Positions 52,644 to 60,944 of a DNA stretch of 64,000 nt are shown piece by piece; the first letter of the stretch is position 1; each line of letters begins with the position of its first letter. Position numbers and translations under genes: made by a program. The notes under the pieces are model-generated. The model had not been told where the DNA came from. It did not search any database and was given only the letters and a program-made list of their open reading frames with translations. Origin of the DNA: Treponema sp. UBA6367 (lineage in GTDB: Bacteria; Spirochaetota; Spirochaetia; Treponematales; Treponemataceae); NCBI GenBank assembly GCA_002437725.1, contig DJRF01000030.1:28269-92268 (forward strand). Reading direction: 5' to 3'.

Positions 52644-53807
52644 CTAAACACTTTTTTTTAAGACAAACAAATATTCGCAAACATGCAGGCTTCTGTTTTT
52701 TAGATTTCTGCTTCCCCTGAACGTATTGTATTCAATATTTATTGTTTTTAGGGAACCGTATTTTTTTAACATCTGAATCATTTGGTCAAAAGAAATAAAG
52801 CCTTCTGAATTGTATGAAATTATTATAAACTTTGAATCTAGGTTAGAAATGATTTTTTCAAGGCTTGGAAGGGCAAGCTTTGCCTTGTTAAAAAGCGAAC
52901 GGTTCCAATCCTGTGTAATGCCGCTTACTTTGCTAATCTGTACATCCAGCTTGTTTTTTAGAATTAAGTTCAGCATAAAGTAGTTAGAGCCGTAAGGATG
53001 CTGGTTGTAAGGCGGATCAAGATATGCAATATCAATATTTTTTATTTCAGCTGAAAGTTTTACGGCGTCTTCTTGGAAAATATAAGACGGACATTCAAAG
53101 TTGCTAAAAATTGGTTCCTTTAGTTCGATTTTTCCAAAAATTCTAGAAAGAGCATTTTTTCCGGACGCGCCAAAACAGCCAATCCCTGTGTATTTGTTTT
53201 TGTAAAAACCTTTGAATACGCCGCTTGTGTTTACATGGACAGAAGCCTCTGTTAAAAGTGGGGCTAAAAAATAAGGATTCAATTTTTCATTGCAGTTTTC
53301 TTCTATTAGATTGCGATATGTGTCTATTAAAAGGGCATTTTCATGGGTGTAGAAAACTCTTTCGTCTTTCTTTATGTTTTTATCATCTTTTGGGGCGTAG
53401 TGTTGAGTTATAATTCCGCTGACTTTATTTTTTTTACATTCATTTTCAATAAATAAACGGATTTCGTTGTATTCGTCTTTAGGAAAGTCAGAGATATTTG
53501 TAAGATAGCAAGAGTTTATTATTCTTGAATAGGATTCCAAGTCGTTTACTAAAAGGGAAGAAGCGTGTTGCTTCATCATTCGAGCAACAATCCCTGAGCC
53601 TGAAAATAAATCTGCGCATATAACTTTTTGCTTTTTTAATTCTTTTTTTATAGTCTGAATTTCTCTAGAAATATTTGCCAGCAAAGACCTCTTGTTACCC
53701 AAATATGTTATTATTTGGGTAGAAAGAAAATCTTTGTTTTCTGAGAGAGAATTTGATTCAATGTTATTTTTAATAGAAGAAGTGCTAAAATTAGCCGACA
53801 TTTCCAT
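52644..53807 (-). CDS. D12-class DNA adenine N6-methyltransferase
   Basis: 387 residues. ITYLGNKRSLL near residue 33 is the AdoMet-side motif of Dam/D12 enzymes, DLFSGSGIVARMM the SAM-binding motif I, and YLDPPYNQHPYGSNY the catalytic DPPY. The protein methylates adenine in a short site that cannot be predicted. No restriction endonuclease gene is adjacent, so it is either solitary or part of a split system. Its start overlaps the end of the tRNA-binding gene by 17 bp. ATG 53801 is an alternative start. Confidence 0.88.
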   Translation of the reverse strand: MEMSANFSTSSIKNNIESNSLSENKDFLSTQIITYLGNKRSLLANISREIQTIKKELKKQKVICADLFSGSGIVARMMKQHASSLLVNDLESYSRIINSCYLTNISDFPKDEYNEIRLFIENECKKNKVSGIITQHYAPKDDKNIKKDERVFYTHENALLIDTYRNLIEENCNEKLNPYFLAPLLTEASVHVNTSGVFKGFYKNKYTGIGCFGASGKNALSRIFGKIELKEPIFSNFECPSYIFQEDAVKLSAEIKNIDIAYLDPPYNQHPYGSNYFMLNLILKNKLDVQISKVSGITQDWNRSLFNKAKLALPSLEKIISNLDSKFIIISYNSEGFISFDQMIQMLKKYGSLKTINIEYNTFRGSRNLKNRSLHVCEYLFVLKKSV

Positions 53808-54336
53808 TAATATACTTTTCTGCTTTTAGATATTTCCCGTTAGCGGTTATTTTTTTCCCATCAATTTCAACAAATCCGTCTTTTGTGTAGATTGGCATTT
53901 CAAAAAATTTGTCGGGCTTTACGTAGCACAGTTTTTCTTCCGGCATAGAACAGCCTTCTGGTTCAAGAACGGTTCCTACTTCAAATTGAGGAGCAAAAAG
54001 AACTTCGCAAGTTTCGTGTTCTTTTTCATTTGCATCGCTTGCGGCAAGCAGCATTCCGTTGCTTCTTACGCCCCTAAAGTTTGCAGGCTTTAAATTGTAT
54101 ACAAGAACTATATTTTTATTCAGAAGCTCTTCTGGTTTATAAAATGGTACTATAGAACTTACAATTTGACGAGGAAGCTCGTTTCCGCTTTCATCTTTGT
54201 CGCCGCAGTCAAGCGTTAATATGTACAAAAGATTTCCGCCAGGATGTTGCTCTACTTTTATTATTTTAGAAACTTTTAGAATCACTTTTGAAGCAAATCT
54301 TTCTGCAATGCTTAAATCTTGATTTTCGTCTGCCAT
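53791..54336 (-). CDS. EMAPII/MetRS-C-like tRNA-binding domain protein
   Basis: 181 residues. LKVSKIIKVEQHPGGNLLYILTLD, RQIVSSIVPFYKPEELLNKNIVLV and RGVRSNGMLLAAS follow the OB-fold of the tRNA-binding domain found in CsaA and the C-terminus of methionyl-tRNA synthetase. Residues from about 130 form an extra C-terminal piece. It may be a free tRNA-binding subunit; in spirochaetes a separate MetRS beta-like protein is plausible but not shown here. GGTGGA lies 7 bp upstream of the ATG. The methylase gene overlaps its stop. Confidence 0.8.
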   Translation of the reverse strand: MADENQDLSIAERFASKVILKVSKIIKVEQHPGGNLLYILTLDCGDKDESGNELPRQIVSSIVPFYKPEELLNKNIVLVYNLKPANFRGVRSNGMLLAASDANEKEHETCEVLFAPQFEVGTVLEPEGCSMPEEKLCYVKPDKFFEMPIYTKDGFVEIDGKKITANGKYLKAEKYINGNVG

Positions 54337-54460
54337 TATTTTTCCACCTATAAAATTCGCTTCTATAATTTATATCAGTATTTTAAAATAGCGTCAAATA
54401 TCGCAAAAAATTGTTCGTAGAAACTTTAAGCAAACTTGTTGAAAGAGTTTTTATTTAGCC

Positions 54461-54655
54461 CGGACTTCTAGTTTTTAGAAAAATAACAAAAGCTTAAGCG
54501 AATTTACAATTCGTGAAGACTTTGTGCGATAAGAACGATTAAAGTTGCGTAGCAACCTAGCTTCATTCAAACGAAGTGCTGGCGCAACTGCCTGGACAAA
54601 GTGTAAATTCGCTGAAGGCATTTTTTCTAAAAGTTATAAAAAATCTGCTATCGGT
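54461..54655 (-). repeat. full-length dispersed palindromic repeat, family 1 (inverse orientation)
   Basis: The reverse complement follows the element at 34916-35110 almost base for base, including GACTTTGTGCGATAAGAAC, CAAACGAAGTGC and AAAGTGTAAATTCGCTGAA. It occupies most of the 327-bp gap upstream of the tRNA-binding gene; nothing else is evident in that gap. Confidence 0.75.
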
Positions 54656-54663
54656 CTTTTGCT

Positions 54664-56007
54664 TTATTTTTTTATAAGGTAGTCTGCAATTGCTTCGTAC
54701 GCTGGTATTGAAAGCGGATCAATGTATTTATTTGAAGAAAGATAGCTTGAAGCAAATCTTGCAATTACCATTTTTGCTGCTGGGTCTATGTAAAGAGCCT
54801 GACCGTGAACTCCTCGGGCCATGTATGCTCCGTGCGAGTTGTTTGTAATCCACCACATATTGTGGTAGCTCCAATCTTTTAAAGCCGGATATTCTTTTCC
54901 TGCGGCAAAAGCCTGCTTGTATTCTGCGTTGCTGCCTCCTTTTGCAATATCTTCAACTGCCGCTAAAGGAATTACTTGCGTTCCGTTGAATTTTCCGCCA
55001 TTGCGAAGCATTTCCCCAAACATCGCCAAATCTCTAAGATTTAGGTTAAAGCCGCCGCCTGCAGAAGTCTTTCCAGAAGGATCTGTAATGTAGTAACCGT
55101 CGTAATGCGCTCCCATAGGCTTCCATATTTCTTCTGATACTAGTTCCGCAAGATCCTTTCCTGTTGCTCGCGAAATAATCCAACCTAGAAGCTCTGTGTT
55201 CACCGTTTTATAGCCAAATTCTTTTCCGTGCTGTTTTCCGCCAGTTTTTTTTACAGTTTTTAAGTATTCGTAATAATCCTTAGGACCTGTGTAGCTTGCT
55301 GGGCGGAAAACATTTCCTGCGGCAGAATAAGCCCAGACTTCCGCGTTTGGATTTGTGTAATCTTCACTGTATTGAATTGCAGTTCTCATATCCATTACAT
55401 CTTTTACGGTTGCATCTGAAAATCCTGAGTCTGAAAGTTCTGGAATGTAATCAGTAACCATCTTTGAAGAATCAAGTTTTCCTTGTGCAACTAATATAGA
55501 AGCTATTGTTCCTGCGAATGATTTGCTTACAGACATTGCCGCATGAATTCCATCCTGTTTTAAACCTGCCGGGTATTTTTCATAAATAATTTTTCCCTTG
55601 TGCATGACAATAATTCCATCAGTATAGTTTGCATCCAGTGAATCCTTAATGGTCATTGGCCGTTCTGAATTCCATGGAATAAAAGTTAAATTGTCGATTG
55701 CAGAATCGTATTTTACGCTCGCTTTGTAAAGTTTTTCCTTTGATGCCGGTACTGTTCTGGTTGGCGAAAATTCTTGCATGTGGTTTACGCTGTATCTAAG
55801 ACCTGGAAAAGTAAAAAACGAACCATCGGCTGCACGTAGTATTTTATCCTTCTGAGGAGGAAAGCCTTGCATCCAGCCCATGACCCTTGGATCTGAGCTT
55901 TTTGCGTCCAATTGATTTTGAGAAAAAATTCCACTTGAACAAATCATAGTCATTGCTCCCGCTGCTACTGATTTTTGCAGCAGATTCCAAAAAAGATTTT
56001 TTTTCAT
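54664..56007 (-). CDS. exported serine hydrolase of the class C beta-lactamase fold
   Basis: 447 residues with a signal peptide (KSVAAGAMTMICSSGIFSQ). Catalytic Ser-x-x-Lys in AAMSVSKSFAG (about residue 158), second motif YKTVNTELLGWI (Tyr and Asn), and HGQAL near the C-terminus in place of the lactamase KTG triad, as in 6-aminohexanoate-dimer hydrolase and esterase relatives. Periplasmic peptidase or esterase activity is more likely than beta-lactam resistance. GGAGG is 7 bp before the ATG. Single-gene unit. Confidence 0.9.
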   Translation of the reverse strand: MKKNLFWNLLQKSVAAGAMTMICSSGIFSQNQLDAKSSDPRVMGWMQGFPPQKDKILRAADGSFFTFPGLRYSVNHMQEFSPTRTVPASKEKLYKASVKYDSAIDNLTFIPWNSERPMTIKDSLDANYTDGIIVMHKGKIIYEKYPAGLKQDGIHAAMSVSKSFAGTIASILVAQGKLDSSKMVTDYIPELSDSGFSDATVKDVMDMRTAIQYSEDYTNPNAEVWAYSAAGNVFRPASYTGPKDYYEYLKTVKKTGGKQHGKEFGYKTVNTELLGWIISRATGKDLAELVSEEIWKPMGAHYDGYYITDPSGKTSAGGGFNLNLRDLAMFGEMLRNGGKFNGTQVIPLAAVEDIAKGGSNAEYKQAFAAGKEYPALKDWSYHNMWWITNNSHGAYMARGVHGQALYIDPAAKMVIARFASSYLSSNKYIDPLSIPAYEAIADYLIKK

Positions 56008-56059
56008 AAAATACCTCCAAAAAAGTTTGACAATATTTATAAAAGCAACAAGTTTTTCG

Positions 56060-56150
56060 TTGCTTTTTATAACCGTAAAAAAAATCGCTTACGGCAACTT
56101 TCCAATTCGCTGCAGACGTTTGTGCTCGCACTTCGTTTTCATGAATATAA
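56060..56150. repeat. left half of dispersed repeat family 1
   Basis: GCTTTTTATAACCGTAAAAA, GCAGACGTTTGTGCTCGCAC and TTCGTTTTCATG align with the first 90 bp of the 34916 element. The rest of the 340-bp gap to 56347 is A/T-rich with a direct repeat GTGAGTTTT/GTGATTTTTT and a hairpin AAGTTTA/TAAACTT (56296-56318) before the next gene. Confidence 0.5.
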
Positions 56151-56347
56151 GCAAATGAGATAAAAATACAAAACAAAAAAGTTCAAAAAATATGCAAAAA
56201 AACTGTGGTGAGTTTTAGTGATTTTTTGGTGATTGTTTGCGGTTTGTTTTGTTAGGTATATAAGGTCCTTGATGGTATCATCTAAAGTGAAAAGTAAGTT
56301 TATAGCGTTTTTAAACTTGCATCTTGCAAAATGATTTTGGAGGAAGT

Positions 56348-56728
56348 ATGAAACTAAAATTTTATTATTGTAGTAGTTGTGGAAAAATTGTTTCTCTTGT
56401 AAAGGATTCTGGCACTCCAACTTTGTGCTGCGGAAAGCCTGTTCAAGAGCTAGTTCCAAGTGTAAATGATAAAAAAAGCGAAAATCATGTTCCTATTATA
56501 AAAGTAACGGGCAATACAATATCTGTTACAGTAGGCTCTAAGATTAAGGGCGTAGAAGCAGAAAACTATATAGAATGGGTGCTTCTTCAGTCGGGTAGAA
56601 GTGTGCAAAAAAAGTGGCTGGGCTCTGGGAGTTTTCCGAATGTGGATTTCGCAGTTATGACGGGAGAAAAAGTAGAAGTTTCCTATGACTGCTGCGATAA
56701 GCAAAAACTTGAAAAATTTAAACTTTAA
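56348..56728 (+). CDS. desulfoferrodoxin (superoxide reductase) homologue with a degraded catalytic site
   Basis: 126 residues from ATG 56348 (GGAGG 6 bp upstream). The N-terminal desulforedoxin-type iron site is complete: C8, C11 (CSSCG) and C27, C28 (CCGKP). In the superoxide reductase domain only two of five iron ligands remain: H47 in ENHVPII and C116. Positions matching the His of AHPM, of EHYIEW and of CNLHG are K67, N73 and Q119. The fold is clearly that family (VTVGSK, NYIEWVLL), but normal superoxide reduction looks unlikely. It could be an electron carrier or a sensor. It has its own leader with a hairpin and stands alone. Confidence 0.85.
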   Translation: MKLKFYYCSSCGKIVSLVKDSGTPTLCCGKPVQELVPSVNDKKSENHVPIIKVTGNTISVTVGSKIKGVEAENYIEWVLLQSGRSVQKKWLGSGSFPNVDFAVMTGEKVEVSYDCCDKQKLEKFKL

Positions 56729-56761
56729 GAATAAGAGTTTGAAACTTGAGTTTTTAAAAAA

Positions 56762-56832
56762 TGAATACGGCTGGGCAAGACACGCTCAAGACATTGGCTC
56801 AGCCGTATTTAAGGTTGGTATAGACCTTAAAT
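56762..56832 (+). terminator. family 2 repeat acting as tandem-hairpin terminator
   Basis: AATACGGCTGGGC pairs with GGCTCAGCCGTATT, followed by a second hairpin TTTAAGGT/ACCTTAAA. The order and the AATAAAGC tail match the copy at 24688-24765. It ends the desulfoferrodoxin-like gene. Confidence 0.6.
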
Positions 56833-56910
56833 AAAGCATTTTTTACAGTGAAAACTTTCTTTTTTTTATAATTTTCTATACATTTTTTTTTTAATACATT
56901 AAAATCTTAC

Positions 56911-56939
56911 TTGACGCATATTATTTGTAAAAATATACT
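56911..56939 (+). promoter_or_regulatory. promoter of the chemotaxis receptor
   Basis: TTGACG at 56911-56916 and TATACT at 56934-56939, spacing 17 bp. The start near 56946 gives a leader of about 10 nt. It is a sigma-70 type promoter, not the sigma-28 type frequent for chemotaxis genes. Confidence 0.65.
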
Positions 56940-56956
56940 GCTGTTGAGGAATTTTT

Positions 56957-58843
56957 ATGGAACAAAAACTTTCAGAAATTGACAGAAAATTATTTAATGT
57001 AAAGCTTCCGCTTATGTTGCTTTTATCATCGTTTTCGCCTTTTTTACTAGCTCCACTTTATTTGTGTACTACGGGAATTGTTTCAATTGGTGAATTTGTT
57101 ACTATATTGCTTTCTCCTTATACAATTATTGCATATATATTTGCAATCCTGTGTCCGCTTGTCTTTTATAGAATTCTTAGAAAACAAATAGAATCTTATG
57201 ATGGAACAGAAGAATGTGTTAAAAAAATAAATCTTTTGCTTAAATATTCCGGAAAGATTATTTTTGTAATGAATTTATTTTTGGGAATATTAATACCTTT
57301 TCTTGCTTGCTATGTAATTCATTCTAAAAATACGCAGTTTGCTTCTTTTGAAGGGGAATCCCCTTACTTGTCAATTGTGCTTATCTGTACAGGTTTTATG
57401 CTCTTGTACGGAATAAGTTTTTACACGATTTTTAATAGCCGCTTTGAACACTTTTTGCACTGGCTGCCTTTTGACAAAACTGTTGTAACTTCTTCAAACC
57501 GCGAACGAATTATATTGATGACTCTTGTAAATCTTATAGGATGCTTCCTTATAATTACAGCGTCTTTTTTAGTTCCAGATGTTGCCACAAACTATTCTGT
57601 GTCTAGCGTATTAAAAATTATGCTTCCTGCGGCGGCATTTTCTTTCCTTGCTATTGCAATTACAACTTCTGTTACAGCGTACGACATAAAGAATAACCTG
57701 AAGCAGGAAAAAGCAATTCTTGGTGCCTTGGCAGAAAAAAACTACGCAATAAAAAGAGCGCAGGTTGTTACGCGAAACGACTTCGGTATCATAATCAATG
57801 ATTTGAACAATGCGTTTAGAATTATAAAAACTATTTTTCAAGAAATCAGCACAGATGTAAATTCTACTCTGGAAGTTTCTGCAGAAGTTTCAGAACACGT
57901 TGATCAGTCTATTTCTGAAATTGCCAACGTAAAGAGCATTTCTGATTCTGTAAAAGATGAAATGATAAACCAAGTTGCTTCTGTTGAAGAAACAAGCGCT
58001 ACTGTAGAAGAAATTATAAAGCACATTCGCCATTTGAATGAAGAAATTGAAAATCAAACTTCTGCAATTGACCAATCTTCAGCCGCTATTGAACAGATGA
58101 TTGCAAACGTTAATGGTGTGACTTCAAGCCTTAAAAAGAATAACGGAACTGTTCAGGAACTTGAAAGCGCTTCTGAAGCCGGAATGAAAAAAGTTCACAT
58201 TGCAAGCGAGCTTTCTACAGAAGTTTTGGAAAAGTCTTCGCTCCTAATGGATGCAAGCAAGATTATTCAGGATATTGCGAGCCAAACAAACTTGCTTTCT
58301 ATGAATGCCGCAATTGAAGCCGCTCATGCCGGCGATGTGGGCAAAGGATTCTCTGTTGTTGCAGATGAAATTCGAAAACTTGCAGAGCAGTGCAATGAAC
58401 GTGCTAAATCAATTGAAAATAACTTGCAAAGTCTTTCTGAATCAATTAATTCTGTTGCTGCAAATGCGGGCGAAGTTTCTGTTCAGTTTGATACAATTTA
58501 TTCACTTATCAAGAAGGTTCAGAACGAAGAGCTTGTAATTTCTAATGCAATGACAGAACAGACTGAAGGCAATAAACAGATTCTTGAAGGAATTGGCCGC
58601 CTGACAGAATCAACTACAGCAGTAAAAAATGGCGCCGCAGAGATGTTGAAAGGTGGAGAGCAGATTTCCACAGAAATGAAGAATTTGAACAAAGTAACTT
58701 CTGAAACAAATACAAAAGTAAATTCTATTAATGAATATGTTCAAAAAGTTACAGAAACTTTGGCAGATTCAAAAGAGCACGTATTGGAAAATTCAACAAA
58801 TGTTGAAGCTTTGAGTAAAAAAATGTCAGACTTTAAGTTTTAA
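56957..58843 (+). CDS. methyl-accepting chemotaxis protein with multi-helix membrane N-domain
   Basis: 628 residues. About six membrane helices occupy the first 250 residues with no large periplasmic domain, so any ligand is probably sensed within the membrane or through partners. A HAMP-like linker precedes the long coiled coil. The hairpin tip [36 protein letters not shown] is the conserved CheA/CheW contact region (written in two parts: [17 protein letters not shown] and [16 protein letters not shown]). The ATG has GAGGA 6 bp upstream. Confidence 0.95.
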   Translation: MEQKLSEIDRKLFNVKLPLMLLLSSFSPFLLAPLYLCTTGIVSIGEFVTILLSPYTIIAYIFAILCPLVFYRILRKQIESYDGTEECVKKINLLLKYSGKIIFVMNLFLGILIPFLACYVIHSKNTQFASFEGESPYLSIVLICTGFMLLYGISFYTIFNSRFEHFLHWLPFDKTVVTSSNRERIILMTLVNLIGCFLIITASFLVPDVATNYSVSSVLKIMLPAAAFSFLAIAITTSVTAYDIKNNLKQEKAILGALAEKNYAIKRAQVVTRNDFGIIINDLNNAFRIIKTIFQEISTDVNSTLEVSAEVSEHVDQSISEIANVKSISDSVKDEMINQVASVEETSATVEEIIKHIRHLNEEIENQTSAIDQSSAAIEQMIANVNGVTSSLKKNNGTVQELESASEAGMKKVHIASELSTEVLEKSSLLMDASKIIQDIASQTNLLSMNAAIEAAHAGDVGKGFSVVADEIRKLAEQCNERAKSIENNLQSLSESINSVAANAGEVSVQFDTIYSLIKKVQNEELVISNAMTEQTEGNKQILEGIGRLTESTTAVKNGAAEMLKGGEQISTEMKNLNKVTSETNTKVNSINEYVQKVTETLADSKEHVLENSTNVEALSKKMSDFKF

Positions 58844-58884
58844 GTAAAGGCTGAGAATTGATTTAAAAAGATTATTACTAAACG

Positions 58885-58928
58885 AAAAAAGGTTGTCCAA
58901 AGATTGTTGCTTTGTGCAGCCTTTTTTT
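58885..58928 (+). terminator. intrinsic terminator after the chemotaxis receptor
   Basis: AAAAAAGGTTG pairs with CAGCCTTTTTT, with an inner CAAAG/CTTTG pairing, followed by T-run. Confidence 0.85.
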
Positions 58929-58934
58929 GTGCAA

Positions 58935-58986
58935 TTTCGATAGGCTTAATTTTTTTATCCCCCTTAAAAAAAGTTCGGGGCTGCTA
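58935..58986. repeat. short repeat shared with 60456-60498
   Basis: ATTTCGATAGGCTTAAT and GTTCGGGGCT recur at 60456-60498 as ATTTCGACAGGCTCAAT and CTTCGGGGCT with a different middle. Both flank the G+C-richer block 59058-60338. Confidence 0.4.
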
Positions 58987-59057
58987 GAGATAGTTCATTT
59001 GCATAAAATGATTTTTCTATCTAGAGAATTTAAGCGGTTTTCTGCTATACTTTAGAT

Positions 59058-59414
59058 ATGATTCAGATTTTCGGGACGACAAAGAATTTTGACACAAAAA
59101 AGGCTCAGATGTGGTTCAAGGAGCGGCGTATTCCGTTTCAGTTCATCGACTTAAAGGAAAAGGAGATGAGCCGGGGCGAATTTGAAAGCGTTGTTGATTC
59201 AATTGCGCGCACGGCTGGTTCACGTGCGGATGCGATTGAGCTTTTAGCGGATAAAAAATCAAAGGATTACAGCTCGTTTGCGTATCTTGACGATGCAGAC
59301 AAAGAAGAAAAACTTTTTGAAAATCAGTTTTTGCTGAAACTACCGATTTGCCGGAACGGAAAAAACGCCGCAACCTATGGACTTGAAGTGAAAATCTGGG
59401 AAGGGTGGAAGTAG
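59058..59414 (+). CDS. ArsC/Spx-family thioredoxin-fold protein without the active cysteine
   Basis: 118 residues. QIFGTTKNFDTKKAQMWF and PFQFIDLKEKEMSRGEF follow the ArsC/YffB family, and LKLPICRNGKNAATYG matches its later strand-turn. The Cys that family members carry just before the first helix (NCDTxKKA) is replaced; the sequence reads NFDTKKA, so arsenate or glutathione chemistry is not expected. A TATACT box ends 6 bp before the ATG with no Shine-Dalgarno, so a leaderless mRNA is possible. Base composition is higher in G+C than genes to the left (28 of 60 in 59101-59160). Confidence 0.82.
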   Translation: MIQIFGTTKNFDTKKAQMWFKERRIPFQFIDLKEKEMSRGEFESVVDSIARTAGSRADAIELLADKKSKDYSSFAYLDDADKEEKLFENQFLLKLPICRNGKNAATYGLEVKIWEGWK

Positions 59415-59460
59415 ATTTTTTTGAAGTGCTGTAAGCGTGCTTTTTGTTCAAAAATTGATT

Positions 59461-59505
59461 AAAAAATAAAATCCGCCGCAGTATGTCTGTTCAGCGACGG
59501 ATTCC
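59461..59505 (-). terminator. intrinsic terminator of the SIMPL gene
   Basis: On the minus strand AATCCGTCGC pairs with GCGGCGGATT and is followed by TTATTTTTT. Confidence 0.8.
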
Positions 59506-59540
59506 GCTTGTCATTGCCTGGCATGAACGGGAGGTTTGTT

Positions 59541-60338
59541 TTATTTTAAAAGATATTCGACTGTGGTTACCACGCGGATTGTCTTTTTTTCCTGAAGGTC
59601 TTCTGCGGCATTTTCTATGCTAAAAAATCCCTGGGTTGCAGTTTTGATTTTTCCGACTTTGCTTCCAGAATCATGCGCAAACTGCTCGGCTGCTGTGCGT
59701 GCGTTTTTTGTCGCCTCCGCAATCATCTGCGGCTTTATGTTGTTCAGCTTTGTGAATTCAAATGAAATCTTGCTGTTGTAGTCTTTTGAGACTGCGATTC
59801 TGCTGCTCATAAGGTCAAGGGAATCGTCCTGTGCCTTTTTCACTTCCGCGACTTTTGACGAGCGCACAAGAACTACCGTTTGCGCAAGGTAAGTGTAGAG
59901 AATTTTGTCCCGGTCCATGTACGGATTGATTGTGTTGTCCGTTATGCTTGGCGACTGAACCGTGTAGTCTTCTTCTGAAAACCCGTGGCTTGAAAGATAT
60001 TCCTTTACAGTCTGGGTTTTTGCCAGAATGTCCTTCTGGAGCTGCGGAAGGCTGTTTGCTCCAAGCGTGAATGTGAGCGGCCAGAGTGCAAGGTCAGCAT
60101 CGACTTCTTTTTCCGCAAGTCCGCGCACTGTAACTGTCCTGTCAGGCCTTGCTATTTTTGAAAGCCCCGCGGAAACAATCGCCGCCGACACGACAAGCGA
60201 AACCGATACCGCCAGAATGAATGCCTTTAGTTCTTCTTTTTTTTCCTCCGAATGTTTTTCTAAAAATATAATGAATTGAATCCAAAAATCAGCATGAAAT
60301 CTAAATATAAAATTTTCCGGATTATGTCTATTGAACAA
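59541..60338 (-). CDS. SIMPL (DUF541) domain protein, membrane-anchored
   Basis: Up to 265 residues. A hydrophobic helix (AFILAVSVSLVVSAAIVSAG) precedes the SIMPL domain: VTVRGLAEKEVDADLALWPL, KEYLSSHGFSEED, TVQSPSITD and ARTAAEQFAHDSG. It is likely exported and periplasmic, of unknown function. The start is a problem: GGAGG lies at about 60243-60247 on the minus strand with no NTG codon at the right distance, and the open frame upstream starts only at TTG 60338 with no ribosome site. A non-standard start or a base change near the A8 run after GGAGG is possible. Confidence 0.82.
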   Translation of the reverse strand: MFNRHNPENFIFRFHADFWIQFIIFLEKHSEEKKEELKAFILAVSVSLVVSAAIVSAGLSKIARPDRTVTVRGLAEKEVDADLALWPLTFTLGANSLPQLQKDILAKTQTVKEYLSSHGFSEEDYTVQSPSITDNTINPYMDRDKILYTYLAQTVVLVRSSKVAEVKKAQDDSLDLMSSRIAVSKDYNSKISFEFTKLNNIKPQMIAEATKNARTAAEQFAHDSGSKVGKIKTATQGFFSIENAAEDLQEKKTIRVVTTVEYLLK

Positions 60339-60515
60339 TTTCGCGTGAAAAAGGTTGCGTCAGTTTTTCCAAGTCGGAATACTATGGGCGGTCCGGCAAG
60401 CACCTTCGGCACTTTCCATCGCTATGTCCGCCCTTCGCTCACGCTCATTCTTGGGTAATTTCGACAGGCTCAATCACCCAAGAACTTCGGGGCTCCCAGC
60501 GCTACCGCATCCGCC

Positions 60516-60917
60516 TTACAAAAGCTCTTTTACTTTGCCTAAAACTTCCACGTCCGCAGGAAGCCATTTTACGCTTTCAAGTTTCTCTGCGGAAAGCCAG
60601 GCAGAATTCTCGTGCTCCAAAAGCGTCAGTTTCCCCGAGACAACCGAGCACAAAAAACATTCCATTTTCAAGTGAAAGGCTGGGTAGTCGTATTCAGCCG
60701 TGCAGAGTTTTTGTTCAGGGCGAATTTCCGTCGCAAGCTCCTCGCGTATTTCGCGCACAATCGCCTGCTCAGCAGTTTCTCCTGCCTCAATCTTTCCGCC
60801 CGGAAATTCCCACCAGTCCTTCCATTCGCCGTAGCCTCGCTGTGTCGCAAAAATCTGCTTTTCGCCGCTGGACGTTGTGCGGAGAATCACCGCCGCGGAA
60901 ACGTGGATTTGTTTCAT
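60516..60917 (-). CDS. Nudix hydrolase, MutT-like nucleotide pyrophosphohydrolase
   Basis: 133 residues. The Nudix box spans about residues 38-60: GGKIEAGETAEQ followed by REIREEL, with Ala where the usual final Gly stands. VSAAVILRTT at the start and WWEFPGGK are typical of (d)NTP pyrophosphohydrolases such as MutT (8-oxo-dGTP). GAGG is 7 bp before the ATG. It directly follows, by 27 bp, the PLD-helicase gene on the same strand; the pair may function together. Confidence 0.92.
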   Translation of the reverse strand: MKQIHVSAAVILRTTSSGEKQIFATQRGYGEWKDWWEFPGGKIEAGETAEQAIVREIREELATEIRPEQKLCTAEYDYPAFHLKMECFLCSVVSGKLTLLEHENSAWLSAEKLESVKWLPADVEVLGKVKELL

Positions 60918-60944
60918 TTTTATGCCTCGCTAGTTTTTATAAAG

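Noticed and set aside
54664..56007. Beta-lactam resistance enzyme
   Set aside because: The third motif is HGQ rather than KTG, pointing to the esterase/amidase branch of the fold.
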